Below the pieces are notes generated by a model that worked only from the letters and a program-made list of their open reading frames with translations, was not told where the DNA came from and did not search any database. A stretch of DNA of 64,000 nucleotides from Agitococcus lubricus (lineage in GTDB: Bacteria; Pseudomonadota; Gammaproteobacteria; Pseudomonadales; Moraxellaceae): the NCBI RefSeq assembly GCF_003051055.1, contig NZ_QAON01000004.1, positions 62,001 through 126,000 on the forward strand, written 5' to 3'. A program made the position numbers and the translations under genes. Of the stretch, positions 16,478-25,871 are shown piece after piece (the stretch's first letter is position 1; every line of letters begins with the position of its first letter).

Positions 16478-17659
16478 ATGCAAGCAATATCTGTCGATTG
16501 TGTCATTTTTGGTGGCGGTGTGACGGGCTTATGGCTACTCAATCGCTTAAAGACAGCAGGTTATAGCGTGATTTTGCTGCATCAAGGCGCATTGGGCGGT
16601 CTACAAACACTGAATAGTGGCGGCATGATTCATGGTGGTCTTAAATATGGCTTATCGGCGCTGAGTCACGATGAACAATTAGATGATATGCCCGCACTCT
16701 GGCAAGACTGTTTAGCGGGGACTGGCGAAATTGACCTCCGTCAGGTCTCTTGTTTTAGCACGCACCAACATCTCTGGGCAGAACCTAACCACCGCGCACA
16801 AGCAGGCTTATTTTTGGCCAGCCATATCATCAATGGTCAAGTCGAAAAGCTCTCTACCAACGATTATCCCTCTTTGTTTCGTAATCCTTCGTTTAAGGGG
16901 GATGTCTATCGTCTGAATTATCCTGTGCTTGACCCTATTTCTTTAGTAGCACAATTAGCCCTTAACCATCACGACTGTATTTATGATATTAGCGCCTGTA
17001 AATGGCATATAGAAACCGATGATAAATACCGCTCAACTGCCATTTTTATTCATCATGGCACGACACAATTACGTCTTAAAGCGCAAACGGTGTGTTTAGC
17101 TGCAGGTGAAGGCAATCAATACTTAGTGAAACAGATGGGCATTAATGCCACTCTAATGACCAGCAAACCTGTACATATGCTCTGTATTCAACAGGATAGC
17201 CTGCCCGCATTTTATGGCCATTGTTTAGGTATACAACGTAAGTCTAGACTCACGATTACGACACATCAGGCACAAGGCAAAACCTTGTGGTATGTAGGTG
17301 GGACTGTCGCTGAAGAAGGTATAGACCGTGACAGCCCCGCTCAAATTCAAGCCATCAAAACAGAATTGGCGGAGCTACTGCCGTGGCAAAGTTTACAAGG
17401 GGCGCGTTTTAGAAGCCTGCTTATCAATCGGGTATATCCTAAAGAGCGCTCGCTGATGGCGGCTAGCCGTGCACATGTCCAATGGTTTGCTAATAATGCC
17501 TTGATTTGGCCAACACGCCTCATCTTAGCGCCCAATGCGGCACATCAAACTCTGACGGCTATGGCACAACATGGTACACTACCCCGTTATGAACAAACCC
17601 TGAATCTGCCCTTGTCTCGCTGCCATCTGGGACAGGCAACATGGCAAACACTCTTTTAA
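16478..17659 (+). CDS. FAD-dependent oxidoreductase (DAO family)
   Basis: A 393-residue protein with an N-terminal dinucleotide-binding motif (VIFGGGVTGLWLLNRLKTAG) and a second FAD contact, LNSGGMIHGGLKYGL, in the manner of glycerol-3-phosphate dehydrogenase and D-amino acid oxidase relatives. VCLAAGEGNQ near residue 207 is the C-terminal FAD loop region. No signal peptide or membrane segment. It lies between waaA and the acyltransferase gene, 48 bp ahead of the latter, yet a role in LPS assembly is not evident. The substrate is unknown. Confidence 0.75.
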   Translation: MQAISVDCVIFGGGVTGLWLLNRLKTAGYSVILLHQGALGGLQTLNSGGMIHGGLKYGLSALSHDEQLDDMPALWQDCLAGTGEIDLRQVSCFSTHQHLWAEPNHRAQAGLFLASHIINGQVEKLSTNDYPSLFRNPSFKGDVYRLNYPVLDPISLVAQLALNHHDCIYDISACKWHIETDDKYRSTAIFIHHGTTQLRLKAQTVCLAAGEGNQYLVKQMGINATLMTSKPVHMLCIQQDSLPAFYGHCLGIQRKSRLTITTHQAQGKTLWYVGGTVAEEGIDRDSPAQIQAIKTELAELLPWQSLQGARFRSLLINRVYPKERSLMAASRAHVQWFANNALIWPTRLILAPNAAHQTLTAMAQHGTLPRYEQTLNLPLSRCHLGQATWQTLF

Positions 17660-17707
17660 CAGTGCGTCTATACTGATTTATTTTTTGTTGACAGAGCCAA
17701 AAATTAC

Positions 17708-18691
17708 ATGAAGTCTCCCGTCTTTACATGGCACCTTTTAATGCCACGTTATTGGCCAATTTGGCTATGTGTCATTCCCTTATTTTACCTGTTATCACGT
17801 TTACCGTGGTCTGTGCAACATCGACTTGGCACCGCGTTAGGTCGCTTTATTTATAAGGTGATTGGCCAACGCCGACGCGACACCGAAACTAATTTAGCCT
17901 TATGTTTCCCCGAAAAAAGCGCGGAAGAACGGCAATGGATGGCAGAGGACGTATTTGTACAAGGTGGGATTGCTCTGTTTGAAACCGCTAACGCATGGTT
18001 TAAGCCCAAAACCTATTACCATCGAAAAGTGACGATTGAAGGCTTACATCTGTTGCAAGCCGCACAAGCCGAAGGTAAAGGCGTCTTGCTGTTAGGCGCA
18101 CATTATAGTTTTGTCGACTTGTGTGGTTTACTGGCAATTATTTTTTTTCAGGTGGATACGGTTTATCGTCCTCAAAATAATAAGGCACTTGAGTATTTTA
18201 TTGTCAAACGTCGCTTACGCATTTATGACTATCAAATCGACCACGACAATATGCGTTTATTGATTAAAGCGCTCAAAGAAAATCATGTGGTTTGGTACAC
18301 GCCAGACCAAGATTTTGGCCTAAAACAAGGGGTTTTTGCGCCCTTTTTTGGTATACAAGCGGCCACATTGACCGCACCGCGTCGTTTGCAAAAAATCAAT
18401 GATTCGGTGGTCATGTTTATCCATTTTCGACGTCATCCCACCCTCGAACAATATGAAATTCTGATTACACCGCCCTTAGCCGATTATCCTACCGATGATG
18501 TGGTTGCCGATGCGACACGCGTTAATCAGCAACTCGAAACATTGATTAGACGCTCACCCACCCAATATATGTGGTTTCATCGTCGTTTCAAGACCCGTCC
18601 TGACGGTGAGGCAATGCCCTATCCCAAAAAGAAACGCCATCTTAAACAAGAACTTGCCGAAGCAGCCACGCAAACTAAAGAGAATCAATAA
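17708..18691 (+). CDS. lpxL: Lipid A acyltransferase (LpxL/HtrB family)
   Basis: A 327-residue inner-membrane enzyme that transfers an acyl chain from acyl-ACP to Kdo-lipid IVA. A hydrophobic N-terminal anchor (YWPIWLCVIPLFYLLSRL) is followed by the catalytic HX4D motif in GAHYSFVDLCG, the WYTPDQDFG motif, and a basic C-terminal region ending in the charged tail KKKRHLKQEL. It could be LpxL or LpxM; the single copy here does not decide. The stop is 2 bp before the next glycosyltransferase start, indicating one operon. Confidence 0.88.
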   Translation: MKSPVFTWHLLMPRYWPIWLCVIPLFYLLSRLPWSVQHRLGTALGRFIYKVIGQRRRDTETNLALCFPEKSAEERQWMAEDVFVQGGIALFETANAWFKPKTYYHRKVTIEGLHLLQAAQAEGKGVLLLGAHYSFVDLCGLLAIIFFQVDTVYRPQNNKALEYFIVKRRLRIYDYQIDHDNMRLLIKALKENHVVWYTPDQDFGLKQGVFAPFFGIQAATLTAPRRLQKINDSVVMFIHFRRHPTLEQYEILITPPLADYPTDDVVADATRVNQQLETLIRRSPTQYMWFHRRFKTRPDGEAMPYPKKKRHLKQELAEAATQTKENQ

Positions 18692-18693
18692 CC

Positions 18694-19803
18694 ATGAAAA
18701 AGCTCACCGTGGTACAAACCCTACCCGCACTCAATGCTGGCGGCGTAGAGCGAGGAACTTTAGAAATTGGTCGTGCATTGGTCGCCGCAGGGCATCGCTC
18801 TATCGTTATTTCTAGCGGCGGGCGTTTGGTAGCACAACTCGAAGCCGAAGGCAGTGAACACATTACGCTACCTGTACATCGCAAAACCTTAAGTAGTTTG
18901 TGGCAAGTAGGTGCTTTTCGTCACATTATTCAGGACTTACAACCCGATATTTTACACGCTCGCTCACGTGTACCCGCATGGATTGCATGGTTAGCATGGC
19001 GTAAATTAGCCCCCAATCAACGGCCGCATTTTGTCACCACTGTTCATGGGTTGTATTCGGTCAATTTTTACAGTGCGATTATGACCAAAGGAGAAAAAGT
19101 GATTGCCGTCTCGCATACGGTCAAAGACTATATTCTCAAAAACTACCCTCATTGCCCTGCAGAACGTATTCAAGTGATTTATCGCGGCGTCAGCTCTCAA
19201 GAATTTCCTTATAATTATCAGCCCTCTGCTACGTGGTTAGCACAATGGCAACAAGACTACCCACAACTACAAGGTAAAACGGTATTAACACTTCCTGGGC
19301 GTATTACACGGTGGAAAGGTCAACGCGAATTTATTGAGTTAATTGAACAACTCGTTAGCAAAAACTATGCGGTACACGGTTTAATTGTTGGCGGGGCTGA
19401 AGCCAAAAAACAAGCCTACCTTGAGGAGTTAAAGCAACTGATTGCCGCTAAAAATCTTTCAGCACACATCAGTTTAACGGGACACCGTAGTGATATGCGC
19501 GAGATTTTTAGTCAAAGTCACTTGACCTATTCGTTGTCTACCGACCCTGAAGCCTTTGGCCGTACCGCACTCGAAGCCTTATATATTGGCACGCCTGTCA
19601 TTGGTTGGAATCATGGTGGTGTGGGTGAGACATTAAGTAATTGTTATCCTCAAGGTCGAGTTTCCTTTGGAGACACCGACAGTTTACTGGCTAAGACGGA
19701 ACAATTATTACAATCACCAGAACGTCCGCAACCCACCAACGCGCTCAGTTTAAGATTAATGTGCGATAGCACCTTAGCCATTTATCAACAGTTAGTAGGA
19801 TAA
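18694..19803 (+). CDS. GT4-type glycosyltransferase, LPS core
   Basis: A 369-residue GT-B fold enzyme. The N-terminal acceptor domain opens with VVQTLPALNAGGVERGTLEIG. The C-terminal nucleotide-sugar domain shows LPGRITRWKGQREFIELIEQL and SLSTDPEAFGRTALEALYIGTPVIGWNHGG; the spaced acidic pair in EAFGRTALE is the GT4 EX7E-like motif. It follows lpxL by 2 bp and precedes the propeller-like gene by 7 bp, consistent with addition of a core sugar. Donor and linkage cannot be read. Confidence 0.85.
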   Translation: MKKLTVVQTLPALNAGGVERGTLEIGRALVAAGHRSIVISSGGRLVAQLEAEGSEHITLPVHRKTLSSLWQVGAFRHIIQDLQPDILHARSRVPAWIAWLAWRKLAPNQRPHFVTTVHGLYSVNFYSAIMTKGEKVIAVSHTVKDYILKNYPHCPAERIQVIYRGVSSQEFPYNYQPSATWLAQWQQDYPQLQGKTVLTLPGRITRWKGQREFIELIEQLVSKNYAVHGLIVGGAEAKKQAYLEELKQLIAAKNLSAHISLTGHRSDMREIFSQSHLTYSLSTDPEAFGRTALEALYIGTPVIGWNHGGVGETLSNCYPQGRVSFGDTDSLLAKTEQLLQSPERPQPTNALSLRLMCDSTLAIYQQLVG

Positions 19804-19810
19804 AACAGGG

Positions 19811-20698
19811 ATGAATTTTCGTCGTTATTTGGCCAAAAAATATTATGCATCGCAAGTTCGCCGTGAAGAAAAAACGCATCTCGGTCAATGGATGATTTTA
19901 TATCGCCAACAAGACAGTGCACTGAGTGCCGACTTGCAACAGATGCATCAGATTATTCCGCCGACCGACCGTTTTTATGCTGACCCATTTGTCGCTAGCG
20001 AAAATGGCCGTACCTTTATTTTTATTGAAGAATATCCCTTTGCAACACCGATTGGCTTCATTTCGGTCATCGAAGTGTTAGCAGATGGTCGTCATAGTGA
20101 CGCCGTTCCTATTATTCAATGCCCTTATCATTTGTCTTATCCCTTATTATTCAAACATGAGGGGCAATGGTTTATGTTGCCCGAAACACATCAGAATAAG
20201 ACAATTGAAGTGTGGCGTTGTGAAGAGTTTCCTTACAAGTGGCAAAAACACAGCGTTTTAATTGACAATATTGTGGCCGCTGACACGACACCTGTCTTCC
20301 ATGACCAACGCTGGTGGCTATTAACGGCACTCAAACAAGACTGTAAAAAATTTGGTGATAAGTTATTTATCTTTTCTGGTACAGATATTTTAGGTAAAAA
20401 TTGGCAGGCACATTCACAAAACCCCGTCAAACAGAGCTTGGTATTTGACCGCCCTGCTGGAAATATCATTCAGCATAACGGTCAACTGATACGCCCCGTG
20501 CAAGACTCGGTGACACGTTATGGGGGCGCATTAGAACTACGCACCATTCAACAATTAACGACAAGCCATTATCAGGAGCAATTATTACAACGCATAGAAC
20601 CATGCTGGGATGACAGCATTAAAGGTACACACACTTATAACTATGCGGATGGCTGGCTAGTCATGGATGGTTTGAAGGTGATTCCTAAACCGTCTTAA
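19811..20698 (+). CDS. Beta-propeller protein like the N-terminal domain of glucosamine inositolphosphorylceramide transferases
   Basis: A 295-residue cytoplasmic protein with repeated WxxLTAL- and DPFV-type blades (FYADPFVASENGRTFIFIEEY, YHLSYPLLFKHEGQWFMLPE, DTTPVFHDQRWWLLTAL, RPAGNIIQHNGQLIRPVQD). This is the five-bladed pattern seen in GH43-like and GIPC transferase N-terminal domains. In bacteria such proteins occur next to glycosyltransferases in surface polysaccharide clusters. Here it ends the rightward lpxL-GT4 operon and meets waaE convergently, 20 bp apart. Its exact activity is unknown. Confidence 0.7.
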   Translation: MNFRRYLAKKYYASQVRREEKTHLGQWMILYRQQDSALSADLQQMHQIIPPTDRFYADPFVASENGRTFIFIEEYPFATPIGFISVIEVLADGRHSDAVPIIQCPYHLSYPLLFKHEGQWFMLPETHQNKTIEVWRCEEFPYKWQKHSVLIDNIVAADTTPVFHDQRWWLLTALKQDCKKFGDKLFIFSGTDILGKNWQAHSQNPVKQSLVFDRPAGNIIQHNGQLIRPVQDSVTRYGGALELRTIQQLTTSHYQEQLLQRIEPCWDDSIKGTHTYNYADGWLVMDGLKVIPKPS

Positions 20699-20717
20699 AT
20701 AACCTGAGCTTAAGCGA

Positions 20718-21497
20718 TTATTTATCCTTTAATTTTTGTTGCCGTTCTAGCTCAAGCAGTTTAGCCTCTTTCAAAAAGGCATAAAACGCACTAATCATAC
20801 TGCCTACAAAACCCCGCCAACCGTCTAAAAAGGCACGACGCAGCAGGTAGGACTTAATAAATACTAAGGGAAAACTCAATAACATTTTCAGCGCACTGGC
20901 ACGTTTACCACGTTGTGCCTTGTCTTTAGCCGTCAGGCTAGAGTACAAATTGTTTTTATACATTTTATTTTCGATAGTGACATCCCCATAGTGCATGACG
21001 GGATTAGCTAACAAACCTACCTTACCCTGAATGTCGGGTGCACTGGCATGCACTTCTTTTTGTAAAAATAGTGCACCGCTTTTACGAAAAAAACGAACCT
21101 TAGCATGCATACGTGCCCACTGATGGTCAAATTGCCCCATGAAATAATCATTAAATTTGACTTTATAGGCATCGTATTGATTTGACTGAATTGCGTGTTT
21201 AATCTCGGCTATCAGTGGGGGCGTTAGTTGTTCATCAGCATCTAAATTGAGTACCCAATCGTACTGGCAGTAAGCAATCGCTCGCTGTCGCTGCGGGCCG
21301 TCTCCCGCCCAATCATGGACATAAATTTTATCCGTATAACGGCGGGCAATGTCTAAGGTGGCATCGGTACTGCCTGAATCGACAATAATGACTTCGGCAA
21401 AGTCAACAACACTTTGCAGTAAACGCTCAATGTTATGGGCTTCGTTTTTACAAATCACGGCAATACTGACTGGAATTTTGTCCACGACCTTTCTCAC
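20718..21497 (-). CDS. waaE: GT2-family glycosyltransferase, WaaE/KdtX-like
   Basis: A 259-residue GT-A enzyme. It shows VAVICKNEAHNIERLLQSV at the start, DSGSTDATLDIARRY, the DXD-type NLDADEQLTP, and the WaaE-specific MHAKVRFFRKSGALFLQKEVHAS. WaaE-type enzymes add a glucose to heptose I of the LPS core. A hydrophobic C-terminal stretch (LLSFPLVFIKSYLLRRAFL) is typical. The start is a GTG without a good ribosome site; another GTG 12 bases in has AAAGG just before it. Symbol by similarity. Confidence 0.8.
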   Translation of the reverse strand: MRKVVDKIPVSIAVICKNEAHNIERLLQSVVDFAEVIIVDSGSTDATLDIARRYTDKIYVHDWAGDGPQRQRAIAYCQYDWVLNLDADEQLTPPLIAEIKHAIQSNQYDAYKVKFNDYFMGQFDHQWARMHAKVRFFRKSGALFLQKEVHASAPDIQGKVGLLANPVMHYGDVTIENKMYKNNLYSSLTAKDKAQRGKRASALKMLLSFPLVFIKSYLLRRAFLDGWRGFVGSMISAFYAFLKEAKLLELERQQKLKDK

Positions 21498-21585
21498 GGT
21501 TGATGACTGGTAAGGTGATTATTGAACGGCTCATCACTTAGACGCACGTGCACATGGCAGTGAACGTCGTGCACTCTGTAAAACT

Positions 21586-22347
21586 TTATAGGCGATAACG
21601 GCCGACGCGTAAGGCAATTCGAAGTTGTATCGGGTTCATTAAACCACTGATGCTGATGCGAGGTAAACGGTACTGTAAGTCTGTAGAAAATGCTGCAATG
21701 CGTTTTTTGGTCGAGACGGCACTCTTAAAACCTGCTTCTTGCACCATCTGCATGTGCTTTTCCGAAAAACGACCAAAGGGATAGGCAAAATTATCACAAC
21801 GCCCTAGTAGTTGTTCGACCCATTGTTTAGATTGACTAATTTCCATCTTGGCTTGTGTATCGTCAATATTATTCAAATTAGGGTGCGTGAGCGTATGTGC
21901 GCCAAATTCAACTAAACCACTTTGGTGCATTTGCCGAATATGTTGTTCTGTCATTTTATCAATCGTTGCAAACTGCGGTGCCAAAAAGATGGTGGCCTTC
22001 ATCTGATATTTTTGCAGTAAGGGAAAAGCCTCTGTGTAGTTATCTAGAAAACCATCATCAAAGGTTAAGGCGACAAGTTTGTGGGTTTCACCTTTTTCTA
22101 CACAAGCTAACCACTCACTCATGGTCGCCGTACGACATTGTTTGGCTTGTAGTAATTGTAATAACGCCTCAAACTTAGCAGGTGGCATGTTCATACCTGA
22201 GGCAGGTTGCTGGGCAGTCACTTGGTGTAACATCAAGATACGTGGTAATCGCCATGACTTGGGCGGCAACCAAAAGGTATACTGCCCCATAAGATACAGT
22301 AAGCCAATCAGTGCCATCGCAAATAGCACCCAAAACATGATAGTCAT
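21586..22347 (-). CDS. Membrane-anchored polysaccharide deacetylase (NodB family)
   Basis: A 253-residue protein. One N-terminal helix (FWVLFAMALIGLLYLMGQY) anchors it, with the catalytic domain outside. The NodB motifs are present: LTFDDGFLDNY (base Asp and metal Asp), FGAHTLTHPNL (metal His pair) and YPFGRFSEKH. It removes N- or O-acetyl groups from a sugar, here probably an LPS or O-antigen residue. The start overlaps the ligase stop (ATGA), tying it to O-antigen attachment. Target sugar unknown. Confidence 0.82.
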   Translation of the reverse strand: MTIMFWVLFAMALIGLLYLMGQYTFWLPPKSWRLPRILMLHQVTAQQPASGMNMPPAKFEALLQLLQAKQCRTATMSEWLACVEKGETHKLVALTFDDGFLDNYTEAFPLLQKYQMKATIFLAPQFATIDKMTEQHIRQMHQSGLVEFGAHTLTHPNLNNIDDTQAKMEISQSKQWVEQLLGRCDNFAYPFGRFSEKHMQMVQEAGFKSAVSTKKRIAAFSTDLQYRLPRISISGLMNPIQLRIALRVGRYRL

Positions 22348-23648
22348 TTTGTCTGTACCCGTGCTTGTGTTAATGCAGCAATGCTCAAGGCGAGCATAAA
22401 TAAGGTCAATACCGCCAGTTCAGACGGATAAAAGCCGCGATGGGTGTTGATTGGCCACCACAACACCGCTAATGGGATAATAAAAGGTAAGGCTAACTTA
22501 CGTTGTTCAGGCAAGGCTTGTTTCCACAAACGCCACATCGCTGCCCATGCCAATAAAAAGCCGAACAATCCTAAAGTGCCTGCACCAGACCAGACTTCCA
22601 AAATCACTTGATGCGCATGCGGGACAGTCACGCTGTCAGGAATATTCGCCTGTTCTGGTAAATACGCTCTAAAACGCTGTTCATAACTGTCTACGCCAAT
22701 CCCATTCACAGGATTTGCCTTGACCATATTCCAAGCGGCTAAGTAAATATCAACCCGACCACTGGATGCGGTATTCAGACTCTCGTATGTCAATTCTTGG
22801 CTTGCTGCCATACTGCGTTTAACGCGCTCCTGAACGCCTGCACTAAATTGCAAGGTGATGGCAAACATCGCCACTAGTAAGAGTGGCAAAACGAGCATCG
22901 GAATAATGGGGCGTTTGGCAGGTTTAATATAGACTAAATATAAATAAGGAATTAATGCCCAAGCATACATAATCCAACCGCCACGTGCTGCTCCTACCAA
23001 CACCCCCGCCGTCACTAAAGTACTGACAAGGATATGAGTTAAACGATTCACTCCGCATAAATACATGGTAAATAACGGCATGGCCGCAAACATGCCCATA
23101 TAAAAACCGTATTTATTGGGATTGGTAAAAAAACCGCTGGCATGACCCGCCACTACCCCTTCACGGTCTAAAGGGATATTAAACATATCTATGCCCAGCA
23201 ACGTTTGCGCGACGCCATCAAAAGCCCATACGCCGACAATCCAACTGCCCAAAATAGCCAACTGACGACTGGCCGCTGTTGCTCGCAGCAAAATGACAAC
23301 GGCTAAGGCCATCAAGGCATATAGCGGATAAAGAGAGGCGACCTTTTGCACTTGCTCAGGCACTTCGGCATCTGGCCAAGACACTAGCATGGGTAACCAA
23401 ATAAATAAAAATACCCGAGGTAAGACCTGTAAGGCCTTATCTTCGGTATTAAATTGTTGACGATGACGCAACAAACCCACCAGCATAAATAAACCTAAAA
23501 TTGCCAACATCCCCAATGGCAACATAAATGAGCGCGCAATCGGTAATAACGCGATAGGCAAACTCAGAAAAACCGCCAGTAACCACATCTGTGGGGTTGC
23601 TGGCGGAACAGGTATATTTTTGGCCGTCATATCGGTCTTTTCCGTCAT
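22344..23648 (-). CDS. waaL: O-antigen ligase family protein (WaaL-like)
   Basis: A 434-residue polytopic protein with about 12 hydrophobic segments. It shows the Wzy_C/WaaL signatures: GAARGGWIMYAWALIPYLYL in the middle, a large periplasmic loop (about residues 260-340) with PVNGIGVDSYEQRFRAYLP, and the conserved His in PHAHQVILEVW. It joins undecaprenyl-linked O-antigen to lipid A-core in the periplasm. Wzy polymerases share the fold, but the LPS-core setting favours a ligase. The start is directly adjacent to the upstream stop (no gap). Confidence 0.8.
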   Translation of the reverse strand: MTEKTDMTAKNIPVPPATPQMWLLAVFLSLPIALLPIARSFMLPLGMLAILGLFMLVGLLRHRQQFNTEDKALQVLPRVFLFIWLPMLVSWPDAEVPEQVQKVASLYPLYALMALAVVILLRATAASRQLAILGSWIVGVWAFDGVAQTLLGIDMFNIPLDREGVVAGHASGFFTNPNKYGFYMGMFAAMPLFTMYLCGVNRLTHILVSTLVTAGVLVGAARGGWIMYAWALIPYLYLVYIKPAKRPIIPMLVLPLLLVAMFAITLQFSAGVQERVKRSMAASQELTYESLNTASSGRVDIYLAAWNMVKANPVNGIGVDSYEQRFRAYLPEQANIPDSVTVPHAHQVILEVWSGAGTLGLFGFLLAWAAMWRLWKQALPEQRKLALPFIIPLAVLWWPINTHRGFYPSELAVLTLFMLALSIAALTQARVQTK

Positions 23649-24701
23649 TTAGCTAGGGATTTGCTGACGCGCTTCCAGCAAATCATGATAAAAATCTAGT
23701 GTACGTTGGGTCATGCCTTCTACGGTTAGCTCTTGTTTCGCCCGTAAAAAAATAGGCAAATAATTACGACGTAATAAGGGTAAGCGCTGCAGTGTAACAC
23801 AGAGTAAGTCGTGCAAGGCTTGCACATTGTTAGGCTCGGTCATTAAGGCTGGCGGCAACCATTCTTTAACGCCACTGACCTCCGTTGAAATGACTGGACA
23901 GCCTACTTGCAAAGACTCGACCATAATTAGTGGGAAGCCTTCGCGGTGTGAGGAAATCACACACAAATCGGCAACTTGCAATAATTGACTGACATCTTGG
24001 CGTTGTCCTAAAAAAGTGACCTGATTCAAAACAAGCAACTCTTGCGCCAAATGCTCTAAATTTTCTCGTTCGGGGCCATCGCCCACAATCAGTAAATGCG
24101 CATCTACGCCCACAAAAGCCCGTAACAAAATATCGTAAGCTTTAACAGGTGCTAAACGTCCCACTGCTATCAAAAGCGGTTTGTTATCTTCGGGCACTAA
24201 ACGCTGACGCAGTGCTTTTTTTTCGTTGTCGTTCAAGAGCGGGGGTAATTGCGAACCATTATAAATCACACGGACTTTATCGGCAGGGAACGGTGCAGCT
24301 AACATATTGCTGACGGCAATCACCCCGTCCATATCGGCATAAGCACTAATATCTTTTTTGGTACCATGCACTGTTGCCACAAATAACATGTGGCGAAATA
24401 GCCACTTTAACCACCGTAATAAGCTGGCTGCTTTGCCTGCCTGTGCATGGACAATATGTGGCTGAATATCGTTGAGATATTGGCCGAGCTGCCAATATAA
24501 ACGCGGATTCCAACGGCTTTGGCTAAAATCTACCGTATGAAAAACAACCCCTTTAGGACAAACCGAGGCATAGGGTTTGTCTGCCAGTAAATGAACCTCG
24601 TGTTTTTCGGCCAACGCCGCACACAGTTGTAGGGTGTGTTTTTCTAAGCCCCCCACAACACCCCCTTGTGTTGCCATGACTTGTACTATTTTGTAACGCA
24701 T
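23649..24701 (-). CDS. GT4-type glycosyltransferase
   Basis: A 350-residue GT-B enzyme. The N-terminal motif is VMATQGGVVGGLEKHTLQL, and the nucleotide-sugar domain shows LIAVGRLAPVKAYDILLRAF, VGDGPERENL and ISSHREGFPLIMVESLQVGCPVI, with the EX7E pair in EGFPLIMVE. It overlaps the ELM1-type gene by 16 bp and abuts the ligase gene, so it belongs to the same transcript. It probably adds an LPS core or O-antigen primer sugar; specificity unknown. Confidence 0.85.
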   Translation of the reverse strand: MRYKIVQVMATQGGVVGGLEKHTLQLCAALAEKHEVHLLADKPYASVCPKGVVFHTVDFSQSRWNPRLYWQLGQYLNDIQPHIVHAQAGKAASLLRWLKWLFRHMLFVATVHGTKKDISAYADMDGVIAVSNMLAAPFPADKVRVIYNGSQLPPLLNDNEKKALRQRLVPEDNKPLLIAVGRLAPVKAYDILLRAFVGVDAHLLIVGDGPERENLEHLAQELLVLNQVTFLGQRQDVSQLLQVADLCVISSHREGFPLIMVESLQVGCPVISTEVSGVKEWLPPALMTEPNNVQALHDLLCVTLQRLPLLRRNYLPIFLRAKQELTVEGMTQRTLDFYHDLLEARQQIPS

Positions 24702-25606
24702 AATCCCTCTTGCTCAATAAACCATTGCGCCGCTCGCTCGGCTTCATTAAATAACTGTGCAGGTACCATTTGCTGTGTCGTTTGCCAATCACTATAACGG
24801 GTCAATATCTGTTGTTGGACTAACTCATCAACGGCTTGGGTAATTCTATCCGTTTGTTTACGTGGTACCGCTAATACCCCCACTTGTGCACCTGCGGTTA
24901 AACTTTCATACAGCATCGAAATACTGTCTTCGGTGACCCAGACTTGGCCTGCTTGCTGTAATTGTGCCGCCACCCAACCTTGAGGTGTTTCATTAGCTGA
25001 CCACACTTTGGCATGCGTCGCAATATGACGAATTTCTAATAAAGTATGTTCGGGTGTACGCCTAGAGGTACTGATTTGCCACTCTATATGAGGGCTTGCA
25101 GTCAGAATATGGCGCATTTGACTCACTAAAGACACTTCATCCCAATCATGTCGTTTAGATGCACCGCCCAATAGCATCAGGCCTTTTTGTTTATCGAGAT
25201 GCGTGCTTGGCTGAATGGTATTTAAGACACCCCGTGTTGCCAATACCTTCGCGTGTTGTGGAGGTTGGTCGTGATATGGCATCAAGGCATAATCAAACCA
25301 AGCGACAGGTAATGTGGGCTTCATCAAAACAACGGCTTTAGCTTTAGTCACACGTTTAGCCGTTAATAAGGCTAAATGGGTGCGATGACCCGCACCGATT
25401 AAATAATCGGGTAATGAATCGTGCACAGGTAGGCGTTTAAGTAACCAATCCATGACACCAATAGGATGATGGCGAATATCAATTTTCAAGACATGGAGCG
25501 GTAGATGACGAGCTAAGGCCTGAATAAAGCCTGCACTTTGTTGCTCATGGCCAGCTTTACCATCCACAAACTGCCAAATAATGCGTGGTGAAGCGCGCTG
25601 CGACAT
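24686..25606 (-). CDS. ELM1/GtrOC1-type putative nucleoside-diphosphate-sugar epimerase/glycosyltransferase
   Basis: A 306-residue protein of the mitochondrial-fission ELM1 family. In bacteria the family occurs in LPS loci. The N-terminus IIWQFVDGKAGHEQQSAGFIQAL and the C-terminal VTEDSISMLYESLTAGAQVGVL are typical; GLMLLGGASKRHDWD starts the second Rossmann-like half. The overall GT-B look suggests glycosyl transfer, but no activity is established for this branch. First gene of the leftward block ELM1-GT4-waaL-deacetylase. Confidence 0.75.
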   Translation of the reverse strand: MSQRASPRIIWQFVDGKAGHEQQSAGFIQALARHLPLHVLKIDIRHHPIGVMDWLLKRLPVHDSLPDYLIGAGHRTHLALLTAKRVTKAKAVVLMKPTLPVAWFDYALMPYHDQPPQHAKVLATRGVLNTIQPSTHLDKQKGLMLLGGASKRHDWDEVSLVSQMRHILTASPHIEWQISTSRRTPEHTLLEIRHIATHAKVWSANETPQGWVAAQLQQAGQVWVTEDSISMLYESLTAGAQVGVLAVPRKQTDRITQAVDELVQQQILTRYSDWQTTQQMVPAQLFNEAERAAQWFIEQEGLCVTK

Positions 25607-25675
25607 GAGATTCTACGCCTTAAAAACAAACTTTGACACGCAACCCCTCCCATCTGACAAGGGGCAATTGAGAGG

Positions 25676-25821
25676 TAATGCCAGTCAGTTAAGAAAAATT
25701 GGCACTTAAAAACTGCCCCTCGACCCTTCGGCTGGCTCAGGGCTGGCCAAGCTCAGGGCTCATTTTTGCGTTGACTGAGCGGAGTCGAAGTCGGCAAAAA
25801 TGGCTTAACTGACTGGTATTA
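25676..25821. repeat. MITE-like element, family A copy 1
   Basis: A 146-bp non-coding element. The left end (25676-25693) and the inverted right end (25804-25821) match at 17 of 18 positions, both carrying CCAGTCAGTTAAG. The element is flanked by a perfect 11-bp direct duplication, CAATTGAGAGG (25665-25675 and 25822-25832). The interior has an imperfect inverted repeat around CGGAGTCGAAG. A second copy lies at 59694-59840. These traits fit a small non-autonomous transposable element; no transposase is in the window. Confidence 0.75.
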
Positions 25822-25871
25822 CAATTGAGAGGGAGTGATTTGCCCAACACAAGCCTAACCTAGTTCCATAG

